From Fen-178 sp963722575 (GTDB lineage Bacteria > Acidobacteriota > Terriglobia > Bryobacterales > Bryobacteraceae): DNA of 64,000 bases. Positions within the stretch are counted from its first letter, which is position 1; each line of letters opens with the position of its first letter. The notes under the pieces were generated by a model. That model was given only the letters and a program-made list of their open reading frames with translations. It had not been told where the DNA came from and searched no databases. Positions 29,215 to 39,124 of this stretch are shown one piece after another. The stretch covers positions 1,302,001-1,366,000 of the forward strand of contig CAVRNR010000022.1 of NCBI GenBank assembly GCA_963722575.1, read 5' to 3'. A program made the position numbers and the translations under genes.

Positions 29215-29235
29215 GTCTCGGTCCGGTTCGTTCAG

Positions 29236-29317
29236 TTAACGATTCAGAATTCGCCTGACATCCCGCTTGCCGCGCAGCACGCGCAGGATCAAGCACACCG
29301 CTTCACGGGTTCGGTCA
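29236..29317 (-). pseudogene. ParE/RelE-type toxin, C-terminal remnant
   Basis: The minus strand reads '...VCLILRVLRGKRDVRRILNR' then TAA (29236-29238). This resembles the C-terminal tail of ParE toxins ('ILRVLHGxRD'). Nothing of the rest of the toxin is found; a repeat block (29318-29373) lies where the body should be. It sits downstream of an intact ParD-like antitoxin gene, so it is probably a toxin that was deleted or replaced. Confidence 0.5.
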
Positions 29318-29373
29318 AGTATCCCGCAGCCAGCGCTCCCTAACGGTCGCGGCTCGGATCGGAGCCGCGCGCG
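29318..29373. repeat. GC-rich repeat block with GCGGCTC/GAGCCGC hairpin
   Basis: The stretch around CTCCCTAACGGTCGCGGCTC is the type of intergenic element that reads as 'ALPNGRGSD' in one frame. CGCGGCTC (29348-29355) pairs with GAGCCGCG (29362-29369). It separates the antitoxin gene from the toxin remnant. Confidence 0.6.
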
Positions 29374-29583
29374 TCAGGAAGCGGTATTCCGCTGCGCCGA
29401 TCGGCGTCCGCGCAGAACAGAGAAAACCTCGTCACCGTCGATCAACTCACCGCGCTCGGCTTGAGCAAACCCGTGTTCAATCTGGTCAGCAATCTCGTCA
29501 CGATTGCGAGCCAACCAGTTTTCCTGTTCGTGGAGCATTTGGATGGCGCGCACTACGAACTCGTCGGCGGACTGGGCTCCCAT
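29374..29583 (-). CDS. ParD-like antitoxin
   Basis: 69 residues. 'DEFVVRAIQMLHEQENWLAR' and 'IADQIEHGFAQAERGELIDG' followed by 'DEVFSVL' fit the C-terminal half of ParD/RHH-type antitoxins that wrap the ParE toxin. The usual N-terminal ribbon-helix-helix is short or missing. The start is 3 bases after the leuS stop on the same strand. Its toxin partner is only a remnant, so it is probably an orphan. Confidence 0.6.
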   Translation of the reverse strand: MGAQSADEFVVRAIQMLHEQENWLARNRDEIADQIEHGFAQAERGELIDGDEVFSVLRGRRSAQRNTAS

Positions 29584-29586
29584 GGG

Positions 29587-32037
<2,451 letters not shown>

Positions 32038-32070
32038 AGTGCGGGGTAGATTCCCATCCTACCAGCACGT

Positions 32071-32243
32071 GTGGGGCAGGATTACAGGGGTACCCTCTGG
32101 GTCCGGCGGGTTGGCAACCCGCCCGTTGCGCCGGTAGACAACCGGCGCGCTTACAAAGCAGCATAGCTGGAAGCAAAGGTACGTAGTGTCGGTGACCAGG
32201 CAGGCCGAGTACAACTCGGCCGCAGGATACAATCCTGCCCCAC
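32071..32243. repeat. Composite hairpin element bounded by 13-base inverted repeats
   Basis: Outer arms GTGGGGCAGGATT (32071-32083) and AATCCTGCCCCAC (32231-32243) are perfect inverted copies. Within lie three more hairpins: GCGGGTTggcAACCCGC near 32107-32122, GCCGGTagacAACCGGC near 32130-32145, and GGCCGAGTacAACTCGGCC near 32203-32221. It fills the leuS-nfo spacer. Similar GGGGCAGGAT pieces recur near 57395 and 57510. Confidence 0.75.
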
Positions 32244-32253
32244 AGCAGCAGCG

Positions 32254-33114
32254 TCAGGCCCCGGGCCTTCGCGCCAGTGACTTCAACGCGTCGAGGTTGC
32301 GGCGGTCGTCACCCGGCTGGTCGATGGGCGTTTCCAGAATGAACGGCTTTCCGCGCAGCTTGGGATGCTTCAGAATGCGGCGAAACGCATCGAGCGGGAT
32401 GTGGCCTTCGCCGATGTTGGCGTGGCGATCGACGTGCGAGCCCAGCGGAGCCTTGGAATCGTTGACGTGAAACACGCGCACGTTCGCCATCCCGAGCAGC
32501 CTCTCGGCGCTGCCCAGGGTGGCGCGCAGGCCGGCGGGCGTGGCGATGTCGAAGCCGGCGGCCAGCAGATGGCAGGTGTCCAGGCAATAGCCCATGGGGA
32601 GACGGGTGAGTGCTCCGGCCCGTTCGCGGATGGAAGCCAGCTCTTCGAAGCGGCTGCCCAGGTGCGAGCCCGCGCCGGCGGTGTTTTCGAGCAGCACGGT
32701 GAGGCCGCGGGCGTGGAACCCGGCGGCGGCGTCCCGCAGCGCGCCGACGAAATCCGCGATGCCTTCCTCCACCGAGCGGCCTCGATAACTGCCGGGGTGC
32801 AGCACCAGGTACTCGGCGCCGATAGCGGCGGCCCGCTCCAATTCCCCACGGAACGCCGCGATGGATTTAGCGCGGATCACAGGGTCGGCGGAGGCGAGGT
32901 TCACCAGGTAACTGACGTGGATCACCAGCGGCTTGAGGTCGAATCGCCGCCGCGCGGCCTTGAGCGCCTTGACCTGGCCGGGGTCGGGCGCCCGTGCGCG
33001 CCACATGCGCGGGCTGGCGGAGAAGATCTGAAACGTGTTGGCCCCCAACTCCGCCGCATGCAGCGCCGCGTTTTCGAGAGACCCGGCGGTCGAGGTGTGG
33101 ATGCCCAGTCGCAA
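32254..33114 (-). CDS. nfo: Deoxyribonuclease IV (AP endonuclease)
   Basis: 286 residues of the TIM-barrel endonuclease IV family, which nicks DNA 5' of abasic sites in base-excision repair. Zinc-ligand motifs: 'MRLGIHTSTAGSLENA', 'YLVLHPGSYRG', 'VLLENTAGAGSHLGSRFEEL', 'GYCLDTCHLLAAG', 'HVNDSKAPLGSHVDRH' and 'HIPLDAF...FILETP'. Length is usual. It is 13 bases downstream of the threonine dehydratase stop, likely the same transcript. Confidence 0.95.
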   Translation of the reverse strand: MRLGIHTSTAGSLENAALHAAELGANTFQIFSASPRMWRARAPDPGQVKALKAARRRFDLKPLVIHVSYLVNLASADPVIRAKSIAAFRGELERAAAIGAEYLVLHPGSYRGRSVEEGIADFVGALRDAAAGFHARGLTVLLENTAGAGSHLGSRFEELASIRERAGALTRLPMGYCLDTCHLLAAGFDIATPAGLRATLGSAERLLGMANVRVFHVNDSKAPLGSHVDRHANIGEGHIPLDAFRRILKHPKLRGKPFILETPIDQPGDDRRNLDALKSLARRPGA

Positions 33115-33127
33115 AAATTCATCCTGT

Positions 33128-34090
33128 CTAATACTTCACCAGCTCCTCGAAATCCACGTTGCCGCCGGAGAGCACCACGCCGATGGTCCGTATGCCGGCG
33201 GGCAGCTTCCGGAACAGCACGGCCGCGGCGGGCACCGCGCCGCTGGGTTCCACCAGTATCTTCAGGCGCAGCAGCAGGAACTTCACCGCCGCGCGGATCT
33301 CGCCGTCGCTCACCAGCACCACGCGCTCCACCAGCTTGTGCATCACCGGGAAAGTCAGTCGCCCCGGCCTGGGCGCGCGCAGCCCATCCGCGATCGTCTC
33401 GGGATGCGCCACCGTCACCGGTTCGCCCGCTTGCATGGAAAGAAAGGTATCGTTGGCGCCTTCCGGCTCGGCGCCGAACACACGCATGGCGGGGTCGATG
33501 GCTTTGGCGATAGTGGCGCATCCCGAAAGTAGCCCGCCGCCGCCCACCGGCGCAATCAGAGCGTCGAGCGGGCCGGTTTCCTCCAGCAGCTCCAACGCCG
33601 CGGTGCCTTGCCCGGCCATGATCATGGCGTGGTCGAACGGCGGTACCAGCGTGGCGCCCGTCTCCGCCAAAATCCGCGACGCAATCTCTTCCCGGCTATC
33701 CGTGAAGCGGTTGTAAGTGACGATGGCGGCCCCCCGCGAACGCGTAGCTTCCATCTTCGAGCGCGGCGCGTCCTCGGGCATGACGATTGTGGCCCGCGCC
33801 CCTACGTGCCGCGCCGCGATGGCCACGGCCTGCGCATGGTTTCCCGAGGAGTACGTCACGATCCCGCGCGCCAGCGCGTCCTTCGGCAGCGACAGAATCA
33901 GGTTCGAGGCGCCGCGGATCTTGAACGCTCCGCCGCGCTGGAAGTTCTCGCACTTGAAGAACACGCGCACGCCCGCTTCGGCGTCGAATCCCGCCGAAGT
34001 ATACACCGGCGTCCGCCGCGCCAGCGGCCGGATTCGCTCCGCCGCCGCGCGCACATCGTCCGCCTGAATTGCCAGCTCCATGGCTTTCAT
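33128..34090 (-). CDS. Threonine/serine dehydratase (PLP, fold type II)
   Basis: About 320 residues. PLP Lys in 'GAFKIRGASN', the substrate loop 'TYSSGNHAQAVA', and the phosphate-binding 'PVGGGGLLSGCA'. There is no C-terminal ACT regulatory domain, so this is the short, catabolic-like form: it converts threonine to 2-oxobutyrate and ammonia, or acts on serine; a serine racemase role is possible for this group. Start at ATG 34090 or ATG 34081; GGGG nine bases before the latter makes it a good alternative. Confidence 0.88.
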   Translation of the reverse strand: MKAMELAIQADDVRAAAERIRPLARRTPVYTSAGFDAEAGVRVFFKCENFQRGGAFKIRGASNLILSLPKDALARGIVTYSSGNHAQAVAIAARHVGARATIVMPEDAPRSKMEATRSRGAAIVTYNRFTDSREEIASRILAETGATLVPPFDHAMIMAGQGTAALELLEETGPLDALIAPVGGGGLLSGCATIAKAIDPAMRVFGAEPEGANDTFLSMQAGEPVTVAHPETIADGLRAPRPGRLTFPVMHKLVERVVLVSDGEIRAAVKFLLLRLKILVEPSGAVPAAAVLFRKLPAGIRTIGVVLSGGNVDFEELVKY

Positions 34091-34155
34091 CCCCACAATC
34101 GACCGCTCATCATTTTGCGTGCCACGGGCGAGCCAATCCGCGGCACTCTTCCATT

Positions 34156-35025
34156 ATGAAACTTCTACTGTTTTCTCTCACTCTCACCTGCGGCCTGCTG
34201 GCCCAGGACGCATTCCAGGTCAGAGTCACCGGCCATGGCCCAGCCATGATCCTCATCCCGGGCCTCTCCTCCTCCGGCGAGACCTGGGACACCACCGTCG
34301 CCCATTACAAAGACCACTTCGAATGCCACGTGCTCACGGTTGCGGGCTTCGCCGGCGTTCCCCGCGTGCCCGCGCCCATGCTCGAGCGCGTCCGCGACGG
34401 CCTGGCGGACTACATCCGGAGGAACATGCTCGAAAAGCCGGTCGTTGTCGGTCACAGCCTCGGTGGCTTTGTGGCCCTGGCGCTGGCCGCCAAGTACCCA
34501 GACCTTCCGGGCAAGCTGGTGATCGTCGACTCTTATCCTTTCTTCGGCGGCCTGTCCGGTCCCGAAATCACCCCGGCCAAGGCCCGGGAGAACGTCGCTC
34601 AAATGCGCCAGTACATGGGCGCTCAAACCCAGGACATGTACGAGCGCTACGTCAAATCGGGCGTGGCCACCAGGATGATGGTGACCAAGGATTCCGACTT
34701 CGATCGCATCGTCGCGTGGGGCCTGGCTTCCGACCGCACCGCCGTCACCGACGCCATGTGCGAACTTTTCGCCGCCGATTTGCGCGACGACCTGGCCAGC
34801 ATCAAGATCCCCACGCTGGTCCTGGGCACCTGGATCGGCGCCAGCCAGTACACCGACCGCCAGCGGACCGAAGCCAATCTCCGGCGTCAGTACGCCAAGC
34901 TGGCCGGCGTGGAGATCGAGATCACCGACACCGCGCGGCACTTCATAATGTGGGATGATCCGGACTGGATGTTCGGTCAACTGGACCGCTTTCTCAGCGT
35001 TGCCAAACCGGGGCCGGTGCGATGA
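34156..35025 (+). CDS. Exported alpha/beta hydrolase
   Basis: 289 residues from ATG 34156, which opens a signal peptide (MKLLLFSLTLTCGLLAQ). 'ILIPGLSSSGETWD' is the oxyanion region, 'VVVGHSLGGFVALALA' the nucleophile elbow with Ser, and 'DTARHFIMWDDPDW' the catalytic His near the end. Substrate unknown. It overlaps the sensor kinase start by 4 bases (ATGA), so the three genes hydrolase-kinase-regulator form one operon. It is divergent from the dehydratase. Confidence 0.88.
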   Translation: MKLLLFSLTLTCGLLAQDAFQVRVTGHGPAMILIPGLSSSGETWDTTVAHYKDHFECHVLTVAGFAGVPRVPAPMLERVRDGLADYIRRNMLEKPVVVGHSLGGFVALALAAKYPDLPGKLVIVDSYPFFGGLSGPEITPAKARENVAQMRQYMGAQTQDMYERYVKSGVATRMMVTKDSDFDRIVAWGLASDRTAVTDAMCELFAADLRDDLASIKIPTLVLGTWIGASQYTDRQRTEANLRRQYAKLAGVEIEITDTARHFIMWDDPDWMFGQLDRFLSVAKPGPVR

Positions 35026-36041
35026 AGACGAGAACTGCCTACTGGACCTGCCAGGTTGCCGGTTGGGGCGCCTATTCCGCTATCGGGGCGTTCACTGCGG
35101 CCCATCAAGTGGGCTGGCGCTTAAGCGTGGTGGCCGGCTATCTTCTGTTCTTCCTCTACAGCATTGCCATGACCGATCTGTTTCGCCGCGAGATTCGCCG
35201 GCGGCAGTGGCTGGCGGGGTCGTGGTGGACGTATGACCGCGTCTTCGGCGCCGCCTTCCTGGTAGGGGCGGTGCAGACCTTCCTGGTTTTTTTCGTCAAC
35301 TGGCTGTTCGACGGCGCAGACAGCGTTTTCTTGCACCCCGCCGCAGCGCTGTCGGCCTGCATGGGCATCACGATCACCACTGTTTTTTGGACCATCTTCT
35401 ATATCGCGCTGACCGGGCCGCGCCGCTATCGGGAAAAGGAGGTTGGCCTCCAACTGGCGCTCCGCGAAGCCGAGCTGCGCGCGCTCGAAGCCCAGGTCAA
35501 TCCCCACTTCCTGTTCAACTGCCTGAATTCCATCCGCGGCCTGGTAGTCGAGAATCCCGCCGTGGCCCAGGATATGATCACGCGGCTCGCCAACATCCTC
35601 CGCTACAACCTGCATCGCGACCTGATGCACACCGTGCCGCTCGCATCCGAGGTGGAAGTGGTGGGCGATTACCTGGCGTTGGAATCGATTCGCTTCGAGG
35701 ATCGCCTGCGCGTGCAGTTTGTCATCGATCCGGAAGCCGGGAAGGTTCCCATCCCGCCCATGTTTTTGCAGACCCTGGTGGAGAACGCTCTGAAGCACGG
35801 GATTGCCAAGCTTCCCGCCGGCGGCGATCTCCTGATTCGCGCGAATCTGGCGCCCTACTGGCTGGTTGTGGAGGTCGAGAACCCCGGACAACTGGTGGAA
35901 GCCGGGCCCGAAGCCACACAGTTGGGTCTCGCCAACGTCCGCGAACGGCTGCGCATCCTCTACGGCAACGACGCCAGCCTGCAATTGGAAAACCGCAATG
36001 GGAAGGTGGCCGCCACCGTCCTGATTCCGAGAGCCGCATGA
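35022..36041 (+). CDS. LytS/YehU-type sensor histidine kinase
   Basis: 339 residues. Four membrane segments in the first 130 residues, then the phospho-accepting His in 'LEAQVNPHFLFNCLNSIRGL' typical of the His_kinase (LytS) family, and an ATPase domain ('PPMFLQTLVENALKHGI', 'GLANVRERLRILYG'). No extracellular sensor domain is obvious. It should phosphorylate the LytTR regulator encoded next, which it overlaps by 4 bases. Confidence 0.92.
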   Translation: MKTRTAYWTCQVAGWGAYSAIGAFTAAHQVGWRLSVVAGYLLFFLYSIAMTDLFRREIRRRQWLAGSWWTYDRVFGAAFLVGAVQTFLVFFVNWLFDGADSVFLHPAAALSACMGITITTVFWTIFYIALTGPRRYREKEVGLQLALREAELRALEAQVNPHFLFNCLNSIRGLVVENPAVAQDMITRLANILRYNLHRDLMHTVPLASEVEVVGDYLALESIRFEDRLRVQFVIDPEAGKVPIPPMFLQTLVENALKHGIAKLPAGGDLLIRANLAPYWLVVEVENPGQLVEAGPEATQLGLANVRERLRILYGNDASLQLENRNGKVAATVLIPRAA

Positions 36042-36724
36042 AAGCGCTGATTGTCGACGATGAACGCCTCGCCCGCGTGGAACTGCGGCGGTTGCTGGCC
36101 GCTCATCCGGAAGTCGAGGTGGCCGGCGAAGCGCGCAGCGGGGAAGAGGCCATGGCGCTCATTCCCAAGCTGGCGCCCGATCTGGTGTTCCTCGATATCC
36201 AGATGCCCGGCATGACCGGCTTCGACCTGCTGGAAAGTCTGGAAGATGTTCCGCAAGTGATCTTCACCACGGCCTACGACCAGTACGCCATCCAGGCCTT
36301 TGAGGTAAGTGCGCTCGATTACCTGTTGAAGCCGGTGGCTCCGGCGCGGCTGGCCGCGGCGCTGGCGAAGGTGCGTCCCCGTCCCGAAACGCCGCGCCTG
36401 GAGCAGGTCTTCGTCAGGGATGGCGAACGCTGCTGGATCGTTCGGCTACCTGATATCTTCCTGCTCGAATCCGAAGGAAACTACACACGCCTCTGCTTCG
36501 GGAACGAGCGGCCGCTGATTCGCCGCTCGCTGAATGCGCTGGAGAGCCAGCTCGACCCCGCCATGTTCTTCCGCGCGGGTCGTAAGCAGATCGTCAACTT
36601 GAAGTGGATCGAGAAAGTGGACGTGGGCATCGGCGGTGGGCTGGTAGTGACGCTGCGCGGCGGCCGAACGGTGGAAATGTCGCGGCGGCAATCGGCGCGG
36701 TTGCGGGAAATTCTGAGCCTCTGA
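36038..36724 (+). CDS. LytTR-family response regulator
   Basis: 228 residues. Receiver domain: 'MKALIVDDERLARVELRRLL', the phosphorylated Asp in 'DLVFLDIQMPGMTGFDLL', 'FTTAYDQYAIQAFEV', and Lys in 'YLLKPV'. The C-terminal LytTR DNA-binding domain ('IFLLESEGNYTRLCFGNER', 'FFRAGRKQIVNLKWIE') follows. A near copy of the last 33 codons lies about 0.9 kb downstream at 37567-37668. Confidence 0.94.
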   Translation: MKALIVDDERLARVELRRLLAAHPEVEVAGEARSGEEAMALIPKLAPDLVFLDIQMPGMTGFDLLESLEDVPQVIFTTAYDQYAIQAFEVSALDYLLKPVAPARLAAALAKVRPRPETPRLEQVFVRDGERCWIVRLPDIFLLESEGNYTRLCFGNERPLIRRSLNALESQLDPAMFFRAGRKQIVNLKWIEKVDVGIGGGLVVTLRGGRTVEMSRRQSARLREILSL

Positions 36725-36750
36725 GCCGCCGACCAGGTTCGGCTGACGGG

Positions 36751-37068
36751 CTATGATGCTTCCCGCTCGAGACCCAGTTTCACCTTCCCATCCGGAAACA
36801 CGGCGTACATTTCCAGCCGTCCACCCATCGCTTCAACGAAGTTTTCGAGCGTACTGAGGTAGACATCCGTGCGTTGCTCCAGTTGCGAAACCGCCGCTTG
36901 CGTCATATCGAGGGTCTTCGCGAGTTGTTGCTGCGTCAGGTGGCGGGCGGCGCGCAGCTCGTGCAGCGGCATCTCTTTGAGATCCTGGCCGGCGAGGCGC
37001 CGGGCTTCGGCCCGAGCTTCCGGCGACATCTTCGCCCGAAGTTTACCGAACTTTGTCGTCTTTGGCAT
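36751..37068 (-). CDS. XRE-family antitoxin
   Basis: 105 residues from ATG 37068; AGGAGG lies 6 bases upstream. A helix-turn-helix of the HipB/HigA type is seen: 'LTQQQLAKTLDMTQAAVSQL'. The tail 'TLENFVEAMGGRLEMYAVF' is the typical closing strand region in these antitoxins, shared with the paralogue at 44154. The gene overlaps the 3' end of a broken RelE/HigB-type toxin, the usual toxin-first order. It is probably now an orphan repressor. Confidence 0.85.
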   Translation of the reverse strand: MPKTTKFGKLRAKMSPEARAEARRLAGQDLKEMPLHELRAARHLTQQQLAKTLDMTQAAVSQLEQRTDVYLSTLENFVEAMGGRLEMYAVFPDGKVKLGLEREAS

Positions 37069-37382
37069 TGTCTTCCTCCTTGATCCCGGCGAGGTGGTTG
37101 TCGTAAAGCCGATCCGCCAGCGGCACGTTTCTCTCGTACCAGCGGTCATCGCCGGCTTTGTCGCCACCCAGCAGCAGAATCGCCATGCGGCGAGGGTCGA
37201 AAACGTCGAGTACGCATGGCGGCATGGCGCGAGCCGGTTACCCTGCTACTGTAGGGAAACGGTAGATGGGGGCCGCGGTCCTCCAACAGCAGTACGGACC
37301 TCTCGACCGATATGCGCTCGGCTTCGGTGAGTCCGTCCCACCAGGCCTTGGATTCATCCGTGACCTCGACCTCACACGCCAC
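37043..37382 (-). pseudogene. RelE/HigB-type toxin (Gp49-like), internal deletion
   Basis: The N-terminal part ('VEVTDESKAWWDGLTEAER', 'LEDRGPHLPFPYSS', 'SRHAAMR') and the C-terminal part ('DVFDPRRMAILLLGGD', 'DDRWYERNVPLADRLYDNHL') are in different frames. Family members have about a dozen residues between them (around ELRVQxxGRPYRVLY), and these are missing, so the break is a deletion of roughly 35-40 bases around 37200-37225 with a frame change. That region normally holds catalytic residues, so the toxin should be dead. The promoter is intact (see 37389-37417). Confidence 0.8.
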
Positions 37383-37388
37383 AGTCAG

Positions 37389-37417
37389 ATTATAACGCAA
37401 AGCTAATATAAGTCTAA
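37389..37417 (-). promoter_or_regulatory. Promoter of the broken toxin / antitoxin pair, apparently leaderless
   Basis: On the minus strand, TTAGAC (-35, plus positions 37412-37417) and TATAAT (-10, 37389-37394) are separated by exactly 17 bases. The GTG at 37382 lies 6 bases after the -10, where transcription would begin, so the message would have no leader. Confidence 0.65.
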
Positions 37418-37566
37418 AGTTATGCCCATGCTCGGAAGCGTCTGGAACGCGGCCCCGGCCGCCGTCCCCCCGCTATCGCGGTGCAAGTCCTTCGTCCACG
37501 AGCGGGCATACCCGCCGATCAAACACGAGTACAAGAACTGGTGGCGTTGCGGAACTTCTTCGACGC

Positions 37567-37668
37567 GTGGGGGTCGGCGGCGGGCTGGTGGCGACGCTGC
37601 GCGGCGGCCGGACCGTGGAAATGTCGCGGCGGCAATCGGCGCGATTGCGGGAAATCCTCAGCCTCTGA
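37567..37668 (+). pseudogene. Truncated copy of the LytTR regulator 3' end
   Basis: One frame reads 'VGVGGGLVATLRGGRTVEMS' and then RRQSARLREILSL plus TGA, nearly the same as the last 33 residues of the regulator at 36038-36724 (which reads VGIGGGLVVTLRGGRTVEMS). Nothing upstream encodes the rest. It is a partial duplication or what is left of a second regulator gene. Confidence 0.8.
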
Positions 37669-37696
37669 GGTTGACACGCGAAAGCGCCTGTCCCAC
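37669..37696 (-). repeat. 28-base repeat, copy 1 (partner at 55498-55525)
   Basis: The minus strand reads GTGGGACAGGCGCTTTCGCG then TGTCAACC; the copy at 55498 differs by one base. The core can fold as GACAGGCG-cttt-CGC(C/G)TGTC. Confidence 0.65.
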
Positions 37697-37758
37697 GTGC
37701 TCTCCTCAGTGGCCCTTGCCGTGCAAGTACTTCCAATGAACCACATTTGGAGGGTCCT

Positions 37759-37977
37759 TTGGCCAAAGGTTTCGTCGCCATTACCGTGGAGCGCTGCAAG
37801 GGCTGTGGGTTTTGCGTAGAGTTCTGCCCCACCCACGTTTTGGCTCTTTCTTCCGCTTTCAATTCTACGGGTTACCATCCGCCGCACGTCGTAGATGCCG
37901 AGAAATGCAGTGGTTGCGACCTCTGCGGAATGTACTGCCCGGATTTCGCCATCTTCGGAGCCCGCTATGCACGCTGA
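37759..37977 (+). CDS. korD: 2-oxoacid:ferredoxin oxidoreductase, ferredoxin-like delta subunit
   Basis: 72 residues. Two 4Fe-4S binding motifs: 'CKGCGFCVEFCP' and 'CSGCDLCGMYCP'. It carries electrons from the catalytic subunits to ferredoxin. Start TTG 37759 is chosen because GGAGG lies five bases before it; the open frame begins at TTG 37747 but would put the ribosome site inside the gene. It overlaps korA by 11 bases and is the first gene of a four-gene overlapping operon. Confidence 0.88.
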   Translation: MAKGFVAITVERCKGCGFCVEFCPTHVLALSSAFNSTGYHPPHVVDAEKCSGCDLCGMYCPDFAIFGARYAR

Positions 37978-39124
37978 TCCCAAGGGAGTTCTCACGGGCG
38001 TACATTTTCTCGACGGCGACCATGCCTGCTGTGAGGGAGCACTCGCTGCCGGTGCGCGATTTGCCGCAGGTTACCCCATTACCCCCTCCACCGAGGTGGT
38101 CGAGCGATTTGCCTCCAGAATCCCCATCGTGGGTGGCATCTTCATCCAGATGGAGGACGAATTGGCCGCTTCCATCGCCATCCAGGGCGCGGTCTGGGCG
38201 GGCGCCAAGGCGTTCACTGTCACTTCCGGACCCGGCTTTTCGCTCATGATGGAGCACATCGGCCTGGCGGCCATGACCGAAACCCCTTGCGTGTTCGTCA
38301 ACGTGCAGCGCGGCGGCCCCTCCACGGGCCTTCCCACCTTGCCCGGTCAGGCCGACATGATGCAAGCCCGGTGGGGCTCCCACGGCGATTACGGCATCAT
38401 CGCGCTGTGCCCCAACTCTCCCCAGGAATGCTTCGACCTCACCATCCAGGCGTTCAATCTCGCCGAAGAGTTTCGCGTTCCGGTGATGATGATGATGGAT
38501 GAGTGCGTCGGCCACATGACTGAGAAGGTGGTCATTCCCGAGCCCGGCCGGATCGAGATTACGCCGCGCCGCTACACCAAGCTTCCGCCGGAGGAGTACC
38601 GGCCATTCGAGCCGCGCGAGGACCTGGTCCCCGACATGGTGCGCGCCGGCGAAGGCTACCGGTTCCATGTCACCGGCCTGACCCACGACGAGCGCGGTTA
38701 CCCCAACATGGGCGTGGAAGCGCAGGACTGCCTGGTGCGACGCCTGCTAGCCAAGTTGAAGCCGCTCAGTAATGGCCGCGCCCTGTGGGAAACCGAAAAT
38801 CTGGAGGACGCCGACGTGGTGGTGGTCTCTTATGGCATCACCTCGCGCGTGGCGCAGCGCGCCATCCAGCTTGCGCGCTCGCGCGGTATTCGCGCCGGCA
38901 AGTTCCGCCTGATCACGGCGTGGCCGTTCCCCGCCGAGCGCATCCGCGAGTTGGCTGGCCGCGTGAAGGCCTTCGTGGTGCCCGAGCTGAATCTCGGCCA
39001 GATGGTCCTCGAAGTGGAGCGCGCGGCCGCGGGCCAGGCCAAGGTGATCCCGGTCAGCCACGCGGGAGGCACCGTGCACAATCCCGATACGATTCTCAAT
39101 GCCATTGTGGAGGCGGCCCGATGA
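37967..39124 (+). CDS. korA: 2-oxoacid:ferredoxin oxidoreductase, alpha subunit
   Basis: 385 residues. 'GARFAAGYPITPSTEVVE' and 'MEDELAASIAIQGAVWAGAK' are the typical pyrimidine-domain motifs; 'TSGPGFSLMMEHIGLAAM' follows, and the C-terminal part includes 'WPFPAERIRELAG'. With beta, gamma and delta it oxidises a 2-oxoacid, most likely 2-oxoglutarate, to the acyl-CoA with reduced ferredoxin. The start ATG 37967 overlaps korD; its stop overlaps korB (ATGA). Confidence 0.92.
   Translation: MHADPKGVLTGVHFLDGDHACCEGALAAGARFAAGYPITPSTEVVERFASRIPIVGGIFIQMEDELAASIAIQGAVWAGAKAFTVTSGPGFSLMMEHIGLAAMTETPCVFVNVQRGGPSTGLPTLPGQADMMQARWGSHGDYGIIALCPNSPQECFDLTIQAFNLAEEFRVPVMMMMDECVGHMTEKVVIPEPGRIEITPRRYTKLPPEEYRPFEPREDLVPDMVRAGEGYRFHVTGLTHDERGYPNMGVEAQDCLVRRLLAKLKPLSNGRALWETENLEDADVVVVSYGITSRVAQRAIQLARSRGIRAGKFRLITAWPFPAERIRELAGRVKAFVVPELNLGQMVLEVERAAAGQAKVIPVSHAGGTVHNPDTILNAIVEAAR

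Larger units (their letters stand above)
37383..37758. other. Gene-poor spacer with a duplicated regulator fragment and a repeat
   Basis: It holds the toxin promoter (37389-37417), about 150 bases in which I see nothing, a copy of the LytTR gene 3' end (37567-37668), and a 28-base repeat (37669-37696). The last part, up to the KorD start, carries its ribosome site. Confidence 0.6.

Noticed and set aside
29267..29464. 65-residue frame with ALPNGRGSD
   Set aside because: It is the translation of an intergenic repeat, not a gene.
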